Positions 16,818 through 22,508 of a stretch of DNA of 26,923 nucleotides are shown in pieces. Within the stretch, counting starts at the first letter, position 1. Every line of letters begins with the position of its first letter. The DNA lies in contig CAYZZK010000002.1 of NCBI GenBank assembly GCA_964483045.1, positions 1 to 26,923 on the forward strand, read 5' to 3'. The translations under genes and the position numbers were made by a program. The stretch is from JBBTYG01 sp964483045. GTDB lineage: Bacteria; Patescibacteriota; Minisyncoccia; UBA6257; 2-01-FULL-56-20. Under the pieces are notes generated by a model that saw only the letters and a program-made list of their open reading frames with translations, made no database searches and had not been told where the DNA came from.

Positions 16818-17309
16818 TCAAAAATTTCTTTTATAAAACGGCTCGCGCGGCTTTTTTAACCGTTCATCGATCCTTTCGGCGAGCCACTGGAAATATTCAT
16901 TGAGATACGGATCCCTTTTCCGCAAGCTGAAAACCATAGTTTTGTATTTGTCCCACGCTGTGGTGACCAGCGAGCCGAGTGTTTTATCAACGAGGTCGAG
17001 ATCGATGAATTTTTCCGCCACGAGGATGCCGAGCGATTCCATTTGTTGTCCGAATTGGATGAACAGAATACGGTCATGTTGTGGAAGCGTATCCAATGCT
17101 TCTCTGTTTTCCGGAATGTTGCGAGAGATGATGTAATACATGAGTTCTGCGAATTCGCGCGTTTGAAAATTACGCAGTGCCTCGAGAGTAAGGCGTTCGC
17201 GCCTGTCGCGTGCAGCAGACCGGACCTGTGCGATACCAAACACGAGACCAACGACAAACGATAGCGCGAGAGTGATATTTGCGACCAGGGCGATGATTTC
17301 GGTTACCAT
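16818..17309 (-). CDS. DUF4760-like membrane-anchored protein
   Basis: A 163-residue protein with one N-terminal transmembrane helix (residues ~4-27) followed by a cytoplasmic helical domain. The pattern of a single helix, then RRERLTLEALRNFQTREFAELMYYI and a C-terminal region with DPYLNEYFQWLAERI, resembles DUF4760 proteins, whose function is unknown; this is recognition by pattern only. The ATG at 17309 lies exactly six bases after an extended -10 (TGG-TATAAT on the minus strand), so the mRNA is probably leaderless. The gene ends with TGA. A ten-base palindrome ACTGATCAGT at 16807-16816 lies just past the stop and is followed by TTTT on the minus strand, a weak terminator at best. Confidence 0.68.
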   Translation of the reverse strand: MVTEIIALVANITLALSFVVGLVFGIAQVRSAARDRRERLTLEALRNFQTREFAELMYYIISRNIPENREALDTLPQHDRILFIQFGQQMESLGILVAEKFIDLDLVDKTLGSLVTTAWDKYKTMVFSLRKRDPYLNEYFQWLAERIDERLKKPREPFYKRNF

Positions 17310-17315
17310 TGATTG

Positions 17316-17321
17316 ATTATA
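17316..17321 (-). promoter_or_regulatory. extended -10 (TGG-TATAAT) for a leaderless transcript
   Basis: On the minus strand TATAAT preceded by TGG (an extended -10 TGn) is followed by six bases (CAATCA) and the ATG at 17309. Transcription would start on the start codon itself. A perfect 14-bp palindrome GATTTTTAAAAATC at 17357-17370 lies about 40 bp upstream and could bind a regulator. Confidence 0.62.
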
Positions 17322-17433
17322 CCAACTAGTGGTTAATGAGTCGGACTTCTGCCGCGGATTTTTAAAAATCGTTACCCCACAAGCTTCCCCGAGAATATTT
17401 TGATTTTACCAAAACAATGCTCCCTCGGGCGGA

Positions 17434-18021
17434 TTATCCTTTGAGAATTTTTAACGCCGGCTCAAGAGCGTCATCGAAGTTTTCAAAAATTTGATATCCG
17501 TATTTTTCACCTTCTGATTTGTAGTGCGGGCGCTCGATTTCGAAGAATGCTTTAGCTTCCAATTCTTGAAGCTCCAACGTTTTGCCCCATCTCGGGTTTT
17601 GCTTATTGCGCTCTAAAGTCTCTTTCTCTGAAGCACCAATTAACACAATACCCGGAAACTTGAGATCGCGATGGGCAAGATGAGGTAGAATATTTACGCA
17701 CTCAAATATAACTGGCCTAGTTTCGTCTTGATATTTAGCGATTTCCTTAAGAAACACAGGCCATAGAGTTTCTGATTGAGCTACGAGATTTTTCCACATC
17801 TGCTCCGGAGAAGTATTCGTAAGATATTCTTTTTCATCTTGATCGCGATAGAAATCAACCCATTTTTTATACTTCAGATCTGAGGACAACGATTCGCGAA
17901 AATCATCTAGGAGTACTGCAATCCCTCCAGTCGCTTTCGCCAACTTCTTAGCGAGATATGATTTGCCCGCTGTTGGGATGCCCGTTATAAATAGTCTTTT
18001 GTTGGGCGAATTTAGCTCCAT
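17434..18021 (-). CDS. P-loop kinase-like protein
   Basis: A 195-residue cytoplasmic P-loop protein of the AAA_33 / small-molecule kinase type. The Walker A motif is G14-IPTAG-K20-S21 directly after a short N-terminal strand, followed by LAKKLAKATGG and the second strand VLLDDFRE, where the acidic pair would assist phosphate transfer. IVLIGASEKETLERNKQNPRWG resembles the nucleotide-base and lid regions of such kinases, with an Arg in the lid. The closest analogues by layout are gluconate/shikimate-type kinases and zeta-toxin-like phosphotransferases, but no substrate signature is visible. The DNA is more A+T-rich than the surrounding genes. The start ATG lies six bases after TAGAAT, predicting a leaderless mRNA. 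Confidence 0.72.
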   Translation of the reverse strand: MELNSPNKRLFITGIPTAGKSYLAKKLAKATGGIAVLLDDFRESLSSDLKYKKWVDFYRDQDEKEYLTNTSPEQMWKNLVAQSETLWPVFLKEIAKYQDETRPVIFECVNILPHLAHRDLKFPGIVLIGASEKETLERNKQNPRWGKTLELQELEAKAFFEIERPHYKSEGEKYGYQIFENFDDALEPALKILKG

Positions 18022-18027
18022 GTTTTT

Positions 18028-18033
18028 ATTCTA
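18028..18033 (-). promoter_or_regulatory. -10 element (TAGAAT) placed for a leaderless transcript
   Basis: On the minus strand TAGAAT is followed by six bases (AAAAAC) and the ATG at 18021. No Shine-Dalgarno can exist in such a short leader. A TTGTGG 18 bases further upstream is a weak -35. Confidence 0.52.
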
Positions 18034-18065
18034 GCTTCAATTAAAAAATAACCACAATCCGACGC

Positions 18066-18124
18066 TTCTCGGAATCCGAACCTATCTCAAGAAGGCGTGT
18101 CCCTCGTCGAAGACTTCTCGGGAT
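18066..18124. repeat. imperfect direct repeat at the edge of the hairpin island
   Basis: CTTCTCGGAATC (18066-18077) recurs as CTTCTCGGGATC (18113-18124), 12 bases with one difference. Between them are short self-complementary words (TCGGA-A-TCCGA, GAAG-A-CTTC). No reading frame is supported here. It is the left edge of the structured noncoding stretch that ends at tRNA-Gln. Confidence 0.5.
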
Positions 18125-18128
18125 CAAT

Positions 18129-18159
18129 GATTTTGTAACGCGCTTTGCGTAACAAAATC
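18129..18159. repeat. perfect two-part hairpin
   Basis: Arms GATTTTGT (18129-18136) and ACAAAATC (18152-18159) pair over eight bases. After one A/A mismatch an inner stem ACGC/GCGT closes a GCTTT loop. There is no T-run positioned for termination. It is the first of four hairpins spaced over about 140 bases. Confidence 0.8.
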
Positions 18160-18164
18160 TATTA

Positions 18165-18190
18165 GCTGCGGGGCTATAGGGCGATCGAAC
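18165..18190 (-). pseudogene. second copy of the tRNA-Gln 3' end (T-arm half and acceptor)
   Basis: This stretch equals 18348-18369, the 3' acceptor strand and part of the T-arm of tRNA-Gln plus two flanking bases, at all 22 positions, with two 2-base insertions (TA and GA). The insertions create the palindromes CTATAG and CGATCG. The rest of a tRNA (anticodon and D arms) is absent; the sequence continues into hairpins. It could be a tRNA remnant, an integration-derived duplicate, or a tRNA-mimicking end of a structured RNA. Confidence 0.65.
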
Positions 18191-18232
18191 AAAATTTTGT
18201 CAGCAAAATTTTTTGAAACCCAGCGGTTTCAA
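18191..18232. repeat. two abutting perfect hairpins
   Basis: Hairpin A is AAAATTTTG (18191-18199), loop TCAG, CAAAATTTT (18204-18212). Hairpin B starts on the next base: TTGAAACC (18213-18220), loop CAGC, GGTTTCAA (18225-18232). Both have perfect stems (nine and eight bases) and four-base loops with no spacer between them. Confidence 0.85.
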
Positions 18233-18243
18233 TACTTCCGCCA

Positions 18244-18265
18244 CGGGAAAACTTCCGTTTTCCCG
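18244..18265. repeat. perfect 9-bp hairpin
   Basis: CGGGAAAAC (18244-18252), loop TTCC, GTTTTCCCG (18257-18265). The stem is perfect and the loop is again four bases. No T-run follows in either direction, so it is not an intrinsic terminator by the usual criteria. Confidence 0.85.
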
Positions 18266-18302
18266 ACCCCTTTCCCGTTCGAGCCCTAACTCGACAAATC
18301 AA

Positions 18303-18345
18303 ATACTAAAACCGACTCACCTCGAAGGCAAGTCGGTTTTAGTAT
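18303..18345 (-). terminator. 15-bp perfect inverted repeat, probable 3' end of the tRNA-Gln transcript
   Basis: ATACTAAAACCGACT (18303-18317) and AGTCGGTTTTAGTAT (18331-18345) are exact reverse complements around a 13-base loop. The hairpin begins four bases beyond the tRNA discriminator base on the minus strand. The descending arm contains TTTT and is followed by a T-rich stretch (TTGATTTG), so it can serve as a transcription terminator or processing barrier, although the T-run is broken. On the plus strand it would lie alone. Confidence 0.7.
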
Positions 18346-18348
18346 CGG

Positions 18349-18420
18349 CTGCGGGGCTAGGGCTCGAACCTAGATGACATGATTCAGAGTCATGTATCCT
18401 ACCAATTAGATGACCCCGCA
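18349..18420 (-). tRNA. tRNA-Gln (anticodon CUG)
   Basis: A complete 72-base cloverleaf on the minus strand. The acceptor pairs TGCGGGG with CCCCGCA, starting with the U1-A72 pair characteristic of glutamine tRNAs. The anticodon stem CATGA/TCATG carries the loop CTCTGAA (U33, anticodon C34-U35-G36, reading CAG). The T-arm is CTAGG-TTCGAGC-CCTAG. The discriminator is G, as in bacterial tRNA-Gln. The 3' CCA is not encoded (the genome reads GCC), so it must be added by nucleotidyltransferase. A TTGCCG-17-TAGTAT promoter ends eight bases upstream. Confidence 0.95.
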
Positions 18421-18428
18421 ATGGTCAC

Positions 18429-18457
18429 ATACTATCGCAAGAATTCGCGGACGGCAA
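18429..18457 (-). promoter_or_regulatory. tRNA-Gln promoter
   Basis: On the minus strand TTGCCG (complement of 18452-18457), a 17-base spacer, and TAGTAT (complement of 18429-18434) lie eight bases before the first tRNA nucleotide. Spacing and position are those of a standard sigma-70 promoter. Confidence 0.65.
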
Positions 18458-18482
18458 CAATTAGAAGTCTCCGATTACATGA

Positions 18483-18488
18483 TATAAT
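18483..18488 (+). promoter_or_regulatory. -10 element (TATAAT) for the GreA/GreB gene
   Basis: A consensus TATAAT lies eight bases before ATG 18497. The resulting leader would be zero to two bases, and no Shine-Dalgarno exists. This placement argues against the in-frame TTG at 18491 as the start, because it would lie upstream of the transcription start. Confidence 0.6.
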
Positions 18489-18496
18489 TTTTGAAA

Positions 18497-18997
18497 ATGC
18501 GAACTATAAATCGAAAGCAGGCGCAAGCGGAGGAAGATGGCCCCCTGCACATAACGCCCGAGGGCTTTAGGCGTCTCAAAGAACGGCTCGCGCGGCTCAA
18601 GCAAATACTTCCCGATCTTGCCCTTGAAGCGCAGCGGACCGCTGCGTACGGCGATCGCTCCGAAAACGCGGAGTATAAAGAAGCGAAGTCCGCGCTTCGC
18701 CGCACCCAAAGGCAGATTTGGACGATCGAGGAACAGATTAAGAGAGCGATCTTAATCCAATCCGGCCAAAACGCCTCGGGAACGGTACAGCTCGGCTCGA
18801 CGGTTATGATTGAATCGAGTAAGGGAGTTCGCGCGACGTATGAAATTGTCGGTTCGTTTGAAACCGATCCGAAAAGAGCGCGCATATCACAGGAGTCGCC
18901 CTTGGGCGCTGCGCTGATCGGTCGGGCAAAAGGCGATTTGATAAAGATTCAGGTTAGAGCTGGGCCGCAAGAATATCGCATACTCGAAATTCAGTAG
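18497..18997 (+). CDS. greA: GreA/GreB-type transcription elongation factor
   Basis: A 166-residue transcript-cleavage factor that enters the secondary channel of RNA polymerase and rescues backtracked complexes. The N-terminal antiparallel coiled coil spans ~20-85, with the catalytic tip loop GDRSENAEYKEAK carrying D53 and E56. The C-terminal FKBP-like domain has GTVQLGSTV, YEIVGSFETDP and SPLGAALIGRAKGD, all standard for the family. The N-terminus has a ~15-residue charged extension compared with typical GreA. GreA fits slightly better than GreB from the tip sequence, but the two cannot be separated firmly. It is divergent from tRNA-Gln. A T-rich stretch follows the stop, without a convincing stem. 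Confidence 0.92.
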   Translation: MRTINRKQAQAEEDGPLHITPEGFRRLKERLARLKQILPDLALEAQRTAAYGDRSENAEYKEAKSALRRTQRQIWTIEEQIKRAILIQSGQNASGTVQLGSTVMIESSKGVRATYEIVGSFETDPKRARISQESPLGAALIGRAKGDLIKIQVRAGPQEYRILEIQ

Positions 18998-19101
18998 TTT
19001 TTTTCGCGCGTTCGGATACTGCTCGACGGTTTTTTGTTTTAGAGCTCCTCACATATTTTTCACGCCGCATATGGCATAAAACCTTATAAAGGTCGGAATT
19101 C

Positions 19102-19482
19102 ATGGAGACGAAGAACAACATGAAAAGGATATTGCTCGGGTGTATGCCTGTTGTGGTAGGCGCCGCATATTTGCTGCCGGCGATGGCCGGTGCGCAAACT
19201 GCAATGCCCGTGGCTCAAGTGATTGGCTCTCAAAATACCCAGAATCTCCAGTACGCATTGAGCTTGTTGGTGACGACTTTGAATCAGCTAAGCGCGGCGC
19301 TTGGCGACCCGAATAGATCGCTCAATCTCGCGGCGGTGGGCTCGGATCTAGGCGCGATCGGCGGCTCGCTCATAAATATAAATTCGACTATTGCCGTCCT
19401 TGACGACCGGGCTCGAACGCTTGCCGCAAGCGGAGTATTTACTCCGGGTTTGCCGAATACGGGCGGAGGCGCGGCACGGTAA
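19102..19482 (+). CDS. small secreted protein ending in a bare LPNTG tail
   Basis: A 126-residue protein with a signal peptide (MKRILLGCMPVVVGAAY through MAGAQT). A mostly helical mature region follows with many Asn, Gln, Ser and Leu residues (~35-105), and then a C-terminus reading LPNTGGGAAR. LPNTG fits the LPxTG sortase recognition motif, but the hydrophobic helix and basic end that normally follow are missing; only five residues come after the motif. No sortase gene is in the window. ATG at 19102 or 19120 are both possible; the second opens more directly on the signal peptide. An imperfect palindrome around TATAAA lies about 11 bases upstream. An intrinsic terminator follows at 19546. The family is not recognised. 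Confidence 0.72.
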   Translation: METKNNMKRILLGCMPVVVGAAYLLPAMAGAQTAMPVAQVIGSQNTQNLQYALSLLVTTLNQLSAALGDPNRSLNLAAVGSDLGAIGGSLININSTIAVLDDRARTLAASGVFTPGLPNTGGGAAR

Positions 19483-19545
19483 GTATCTGCTGTAAGAATG
19501 TTGTAAGTGAGCTGTCCGATTTTCCCAATTCCGAATGTGGGCAGG

Positions 19546-19576
19546 TCCGGCGCGTCACAACACCGGATTTATTTTT
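19546..19576 (+). terminator. intrinsic terminator after the LPNTG gene
   Basis: TCCGG (19546-19550), a 12-base loop and CCGGA (19563-19567), followed by TTTATTTTT (19568-19576). The stem can be extended by G-U pairs on the outer side. The position fits the end of the plus-strand unit of the LPNTG protein gene. Confidence 0.65.
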
Positions 19577-19648
19577 AAAAAAGCCTACGATATATACTAT
19601 TTTCGCGATTGGCCGAAGAAGCGCAGCGGTAATAAAACGAGAACGGTT

Positions 19649-20710
19649 TCACTGCCCGATGCCCGGCAGAAACACCGGCTCGTAGGCAGCCAGTACTTGC
19701 GATCCCGAGAGGGCATCCATCCGGTAGTAATACGAATTGGTCAACGTGTAATCAATGAGGCGAACGAAATCCCGGGTGGAGGTGCTCGGCTGCTCTTGCC
19801 GCAAAAGTTCCTTCCAGGGGCCGTTTTGATCTTGCGAGCGATAGACGATAATCACGTCGGTCGGTGGGGGCAGGTTCTGCCAGCTGATTTCGATGTATTC
19901 ATTCACGTGCGTTACGTAAAACGGATCGAGCTGGGGAGTGAAATAGCCGGCGATTTGCCCGCTCGGCGTATAGTATGCCACCGGCGGTCCGGAAGGCGGC
20001 GGAGGCGGAGGATTTGACGTAGTGGTTGTATTTCCACTCGCGGGCGGCGGGGCAGGCGTGCTCGAGGTCGGATTTGGCGGAGCAACGGTCGTAGAGGTCG
20101 GGTTTTGATTTCCTTGCGAACCAGTCGGAGGCGTTGCCGGTCCTTGCGCAATTTGCCCCGTTCCAGTCGTGGAGGTCGTTGTAGATGTCGGAGATTCGCC
20201 GGGCGGCGGAGCAGGCGGCTCGGCCTGGGTGATTTGAGACGCCCACAGCGTATATCCGTTGGGCGAAAATGCCTGGGCGTAATAAGAGTACGCCCCCGCG
20301 TTTTCTCCGGGCTTGAGCGTAATTTCCACCGAGCCGCCCCCGCTTGATTGAATGACAACCGTATTCCATCGCACCCATGTGCCGTTTTTGCCCGACCTGA
20401 AGATTACGATGCGGTCTGTGCCGTTGGGCAGATTTTCCCACGAGACAACTATTTTATTTCTTCCGGCAGTTGTGATTTGTATTTTTGCCCGCGCGAGCTC
20501 TTCGATATCATCGAGGAGCCCGGCCACTTTTTGAGAATCTGAAAAATTTGCCGGGAGAGTTTCGCTGTCCGAAGGGGTAGATACGGATTCTTGCGATGCA
20601 GCCGGCAGATCGGGCACTGATTCGTTGAACACGTAATAAAAGCCGACCCCTAAAACAATGACCAAGATAATTCCCAGGAAGATGTAAATTTTAAGGACCT
20701 CGGTTCCCAT
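19649..20710 (-). CDS. membrane-anchored protein with two Fn3-like domains and a Pro/Thr/Ser linker
   Basis: A 353-residue protein with an N-terminal signal-anchor helix (~7-28) and a short spacer. A first beta-sandwich domain (~75-165) is followed by a ~95-residue low-complexity linker of Pro, Thr, Ser, Gly and Asn (~166-260) and a second beta-sandwich domain (~262-350). The two domains are related to each other: SWENLPNGTDRIVIFRS and SWQNLPPPTDVIIVYRS align, each followed by G-x-W or GPW. This is an internal duplication separated by a flexible stalk, a layout suited to reaching across the cell envelope. No enzymatic motif is seen. The start ATG at 20710 lies nine bases after TATAAT, with TTGAGT 16 bases further upstream. 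It is divergent from the receiver gene. Confidence 0.8.
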   Translation of the reverse strand: MGTEVLKIYIFLGIILVIVLGVGFYYVFNESVPDLPAASQESVSTPSDSETLPANFSDSQKVAGLLDDIEELARAKIQITTAGRNKIVVSWENLPNGTDRIVIFRSGKNGTWVRWNTVVIQSSGGGSVEITLKPGENAGAYSYYAQAFSPNGYTLWASQITQAEPPAPPPGESPTSTTTSTTGTGQIAQGPATPPTGSQGNQNPTSTTVAPPNPTSSTPAPPPASGNTTTTSNPPPPPPSGPPVAYYTPSGQIAGYFTPQLDPFYVTHVNEYIEISWQNLPPPTDVIIVYRSQDQNGPWKELLRQEQPSTSTRDFVRLIDYTLTNSYYYRMDALSGSQVLAAYEPVFLPGIGQ

Positions 20711-20719
20711 CGCTCTGTA

Positions 20720-20747
20720 ATTATACGCTAAGCTGCGCTATACTCAA
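20720..20747. promoter_or_regulatory. overlapping divergent promoters
   Basis: Minus strand: TTGAGT (complement of 20742-20747), 16-base spacer, TATAAT (complement of 20720-20725), nine bases to the ATG at 20710. Plus strand: TATACT (20739-20744), exactly six bases to the receiver ATG at 20751. The plus-strand -10 overlaps the minus-strand -35 by three bases, so the two promoters should exclude each other. Confidence 0.65.
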
Positions 20748-20750
20748 TTT

Positions 20751-21161
20751 ATGCGGGATAAACCTTTAATCCTTATAACAGATGATATGGAAGCATTTCG
20801 GGAAATACTATCGGCAAAAATTTCTGCCGCCGGTTTTGATTTCGTGCTTGCCAAAAATGCCGAGGAGGCAGTTGCAAAGGCAGCGGAGGATTTGCCGGAC
20901 TTGATCCTGATGGATATTCATATGCCTCCCGGGCGGAGCGGAGTCGAGGCGGCGCTTTCCATACGAGAGAATCCAAAAACAAAAGATATACATATTGCTT
21001 TTTTGACGAACGCGGACGACCCGTGGCCGGGGATGGCGGGCGACAAGGAAATGATCAGCAAGGAATTGGGCATGCAGGGCTTTTTCGACAAGGGAAAAGA
21101 CCTCGACGATCTCATGAAAAAAATATCAAGCGTACTCCCTGTTCCGCGGCCGGGAAGTTAG
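20751..21161 (+). CDS. stand-alone response regulator receiver
   Basis: A 136-residue single receiver domain with no output domain. Key residues are present: D11/D12 (TDDM), phospho-acceptor D55 (LMDIHMPPG), T86 (FLTNAD) and K114 (FFDKGKD). The loop after the acceptor is slightly longer than usual (MPPGRSGVEAA). The gene lies about 110 bp upstream of the pilus ATPase gene on the same strand, as receivers that control pilus motors often do, but no direct link is shown. The ATG comes exactly six bases after TATACT, so the mRNA is probably leaderless. No cognate kinase is present in the window. Confidence 0.93.
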   Translation: MRDKPLILITDDMEAFREILSAKISAAGFDFVLAKNAEEAVAKAAEDLPDLILMDIHMPPGRSGVEAALSIRENPKTKDIHIAFLTNADDPWPGMAGDKEMISKELGMQGFFDKGKDLDDLMKKISSVLPVPRPGS

Positions 21162-21229
21162 AAAGAGGATCTGTTCGGACATAATATGCACGACGCAGGC
21201 AGTGACAGCTAGCGTTTATTTCCGCACAT

Positions 21230-21247
21230 GCAGGAAATTTTTCCTGC
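21230..21247. promoter_or_regulatory. perfect palindrome upstream of the pilB -10
   Basis: GCAGGAAATTTTTCCTGC is an 18-bp perfect palindrome. A TACAAT at 21257-21262 follows, ten bases before ATG 21273, so the palindrome covers the -35 region. This is a typical repressor operator position. It could instead be a hairpin if the longer reading frame from 21228 is used. Confidence 0.5.
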
Positions 21248-21272
21248 GGGATATGATACAATAATAAAAACC

Positions 21273-22508
21273 ATGCGGGACGTTAACTCTCTTAAACTTG
21301 TAATCGAGAAGGCGCTAGTTCAGCCGGTGGAAAAAATTTCGTTAGTAGAGCTGGTGGATTTGTTTGTCGAATACGCGTTCATCACGCATGCGTCGGATAT
21401 CCATATCCAACCGGAAGATGAAAAAGTCCGCATCCGTTTCCGAGTTGACGGGATACTCCAGGATATTTTCGGCGAGATCGGGATTGGGAAGATCATACAT
21501 CACGAGATCATCAGCCGAATCAAGGTAATTTCCGGGCTCCGCATCGACGAGCATCTTGCGCCTCAAGATGGCAGGTTTCGTACGAAAGTGGAAGGAGTTG
21601 GGGATATAAATATCCGGGTTTCGATCATGCCGACCTATCACGGAGAGAATGCCGTTCTTCGGATACTCGCGGAAACGCAGGAATGGAAACTGGAGGATCT
21701 GGGTTTCACCCCGAACGAACTTGAAAAAGTGGAAAAAGCGATCAAAAGGCCATATGGCATGATTCTCGCCAACGGCCCCACCGGCTCCGGCAAGACGACG
21801 ACGCTGTACACGATTTTGAAAAAATTAAACAACCCCGCCGCTTCAATCGTCACTATCGAAGACCCGATTGAATATTCTTTGGACGGCACGACCCAGATTC
21901 AGGCGAACGCCCAGGTCGGACTTACGTTCGCGAACGGCCTGCGGTCGGTTTTGCGGCAAGACCCAAATATCATCATGGTCGGCGAAATACGAGACCAGGA
22001 AACCGCGAGCATCGGCGTAAATGCCGCTTTGACCGGCCACCTCGTGCTTTCAACGCTCCATACGAACGATGCCGCGACCACGTTTCCGCGCCTTATCGAT
22101 ATGGGCGTACCGCCTTTTCTGGTTGCCTCGACGATCAATATCGTCATGGGGCAGCGATTGGTTCGCAAGGTATGTGAATCGTGCAAAGGGAAGCGGATAT
22201 TGGGACAAAATGAACTCGAGAGTTTGCGCGAAGTGATTCCGGAACTCAAGGAAGACGCGCGAGTATTTTATGAAGGCAAAGGATGTGCGGCATGCAACAA
22301 TACTGGCTATCTGGGCCGGATCGGCATCCGCGAAGTTTTGGAAATCAACGAGACTATACGGAAATTGATAATGAGCCGCGCGACCTCCCAGGAAATTAAG
22401 GAAGCCGCCGTAAAAAATGGAATGGTAACTATGATCAAGGATGGCGTCTCAAAAGCGCTTGCCGGAATCACCACGCTTGAGGAAGTATTGAGAATTATTT
22501 ATGAATAG
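21273..22508 (+). CDS. pilB: type IV pilus assembly ATPase (PilB/GspE family)
   Basis: A secretion ATPase that powers pilin polymerisation at the cytoplasmic face of the membrane; 411 residues from this start. Visible parts are an N2-type domain (~35-130) with SDIHIQPED, Walker A GPTGSGKTT (168-176), the Asp box TIEDPIEY, Walker B IIMVGEIRD, the His box LSTLHTNDAA, and a tetracysteine zinc site at C301/C304 and C338/C341 (CESC, CAAC). The zinc site favours PilB/GspE over the retraction ATPase PilT. The N-terminal N1 domain of full-length PilB is missing, so this is a short form. ATG 21228 is in frame and 15 codons longer; 21273 is preferred because a -10 lies between the two. The stop overlaps the pilC start by eight bases. 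Confidence 0.93.
   Translation: MRDVNSLKLVIEKALVQPVEKISLVELVDLFVEYAFITHASDIHIQPEDEKVRIRFRVDGILQDIFGEIGIGKIIHHEIISRIKVISGLRIDEHLAPQDGRFRTKVEGVGDINIRVSIMPTYHGENAVLRILAETQEWKLEDLGFTPNELEKVEKAIKRPYGMILANGPTGSGKTTTLYTILKKLNNPAASIVTIEDPIEYSLDGTTQIQANAQVGLTFANGLRSVLRQDPNIIMVGEIRDQETASIGVNAALTGHLVLSTLHTNDAATTFPRLIDMGVPPFLVASTINIVMGQRLVRKVCESCKGKRILGQNELESLREVIPELKEDARVFYEGKGCAACNNTGYLGRIGIREVLEINETIRKLIMSRATSQEIKEAAVKNGMVTMIKDGVSKALAGITTLEEVLRIIYE

Noticed and set aside
16818..16820. Alternative genetic code with TGA as glycine
   Set aside because: TGA ends two well-delimited genes here (16818 and 14188, minus strand) at the expected family lengths, so the standard bacterial code fits.
17388..17429. 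CCCGAG/CTCGGG stem with inner TTTTG/CAAAA after the P-loop kinase gene
   Set aside because: The structure can form but the arms are separated by long unpaired loops and no T-run follows on the minus strand, so I could not support a terminator or RNA call.
18056..18300. CRISPR array
   Set aside because: The repeated words are inverted, not direct, differ from one another, and lack evenly spaced spacers; no cas gene is nearby.
18491..18493. TTG start for the GreA gene
   Set aside because: It lies two bases after a consensus TATAAT, upstream of where transcription would begin; ATG 18497 fits better.
18998..19050. T-rich sequence after the GreA gene as a terminator
   Set aside because: The T6 run is present, but the preceding sequence forms only a weak, bulged stem.
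19491..19507. TGTAAG direct repeat with 11-bp spacing, like an OmpR/PhoB-type site
   Set aside because: It lies between two converging 3' ends with no promoter nearby, and six-base repeats occur easily by chance.
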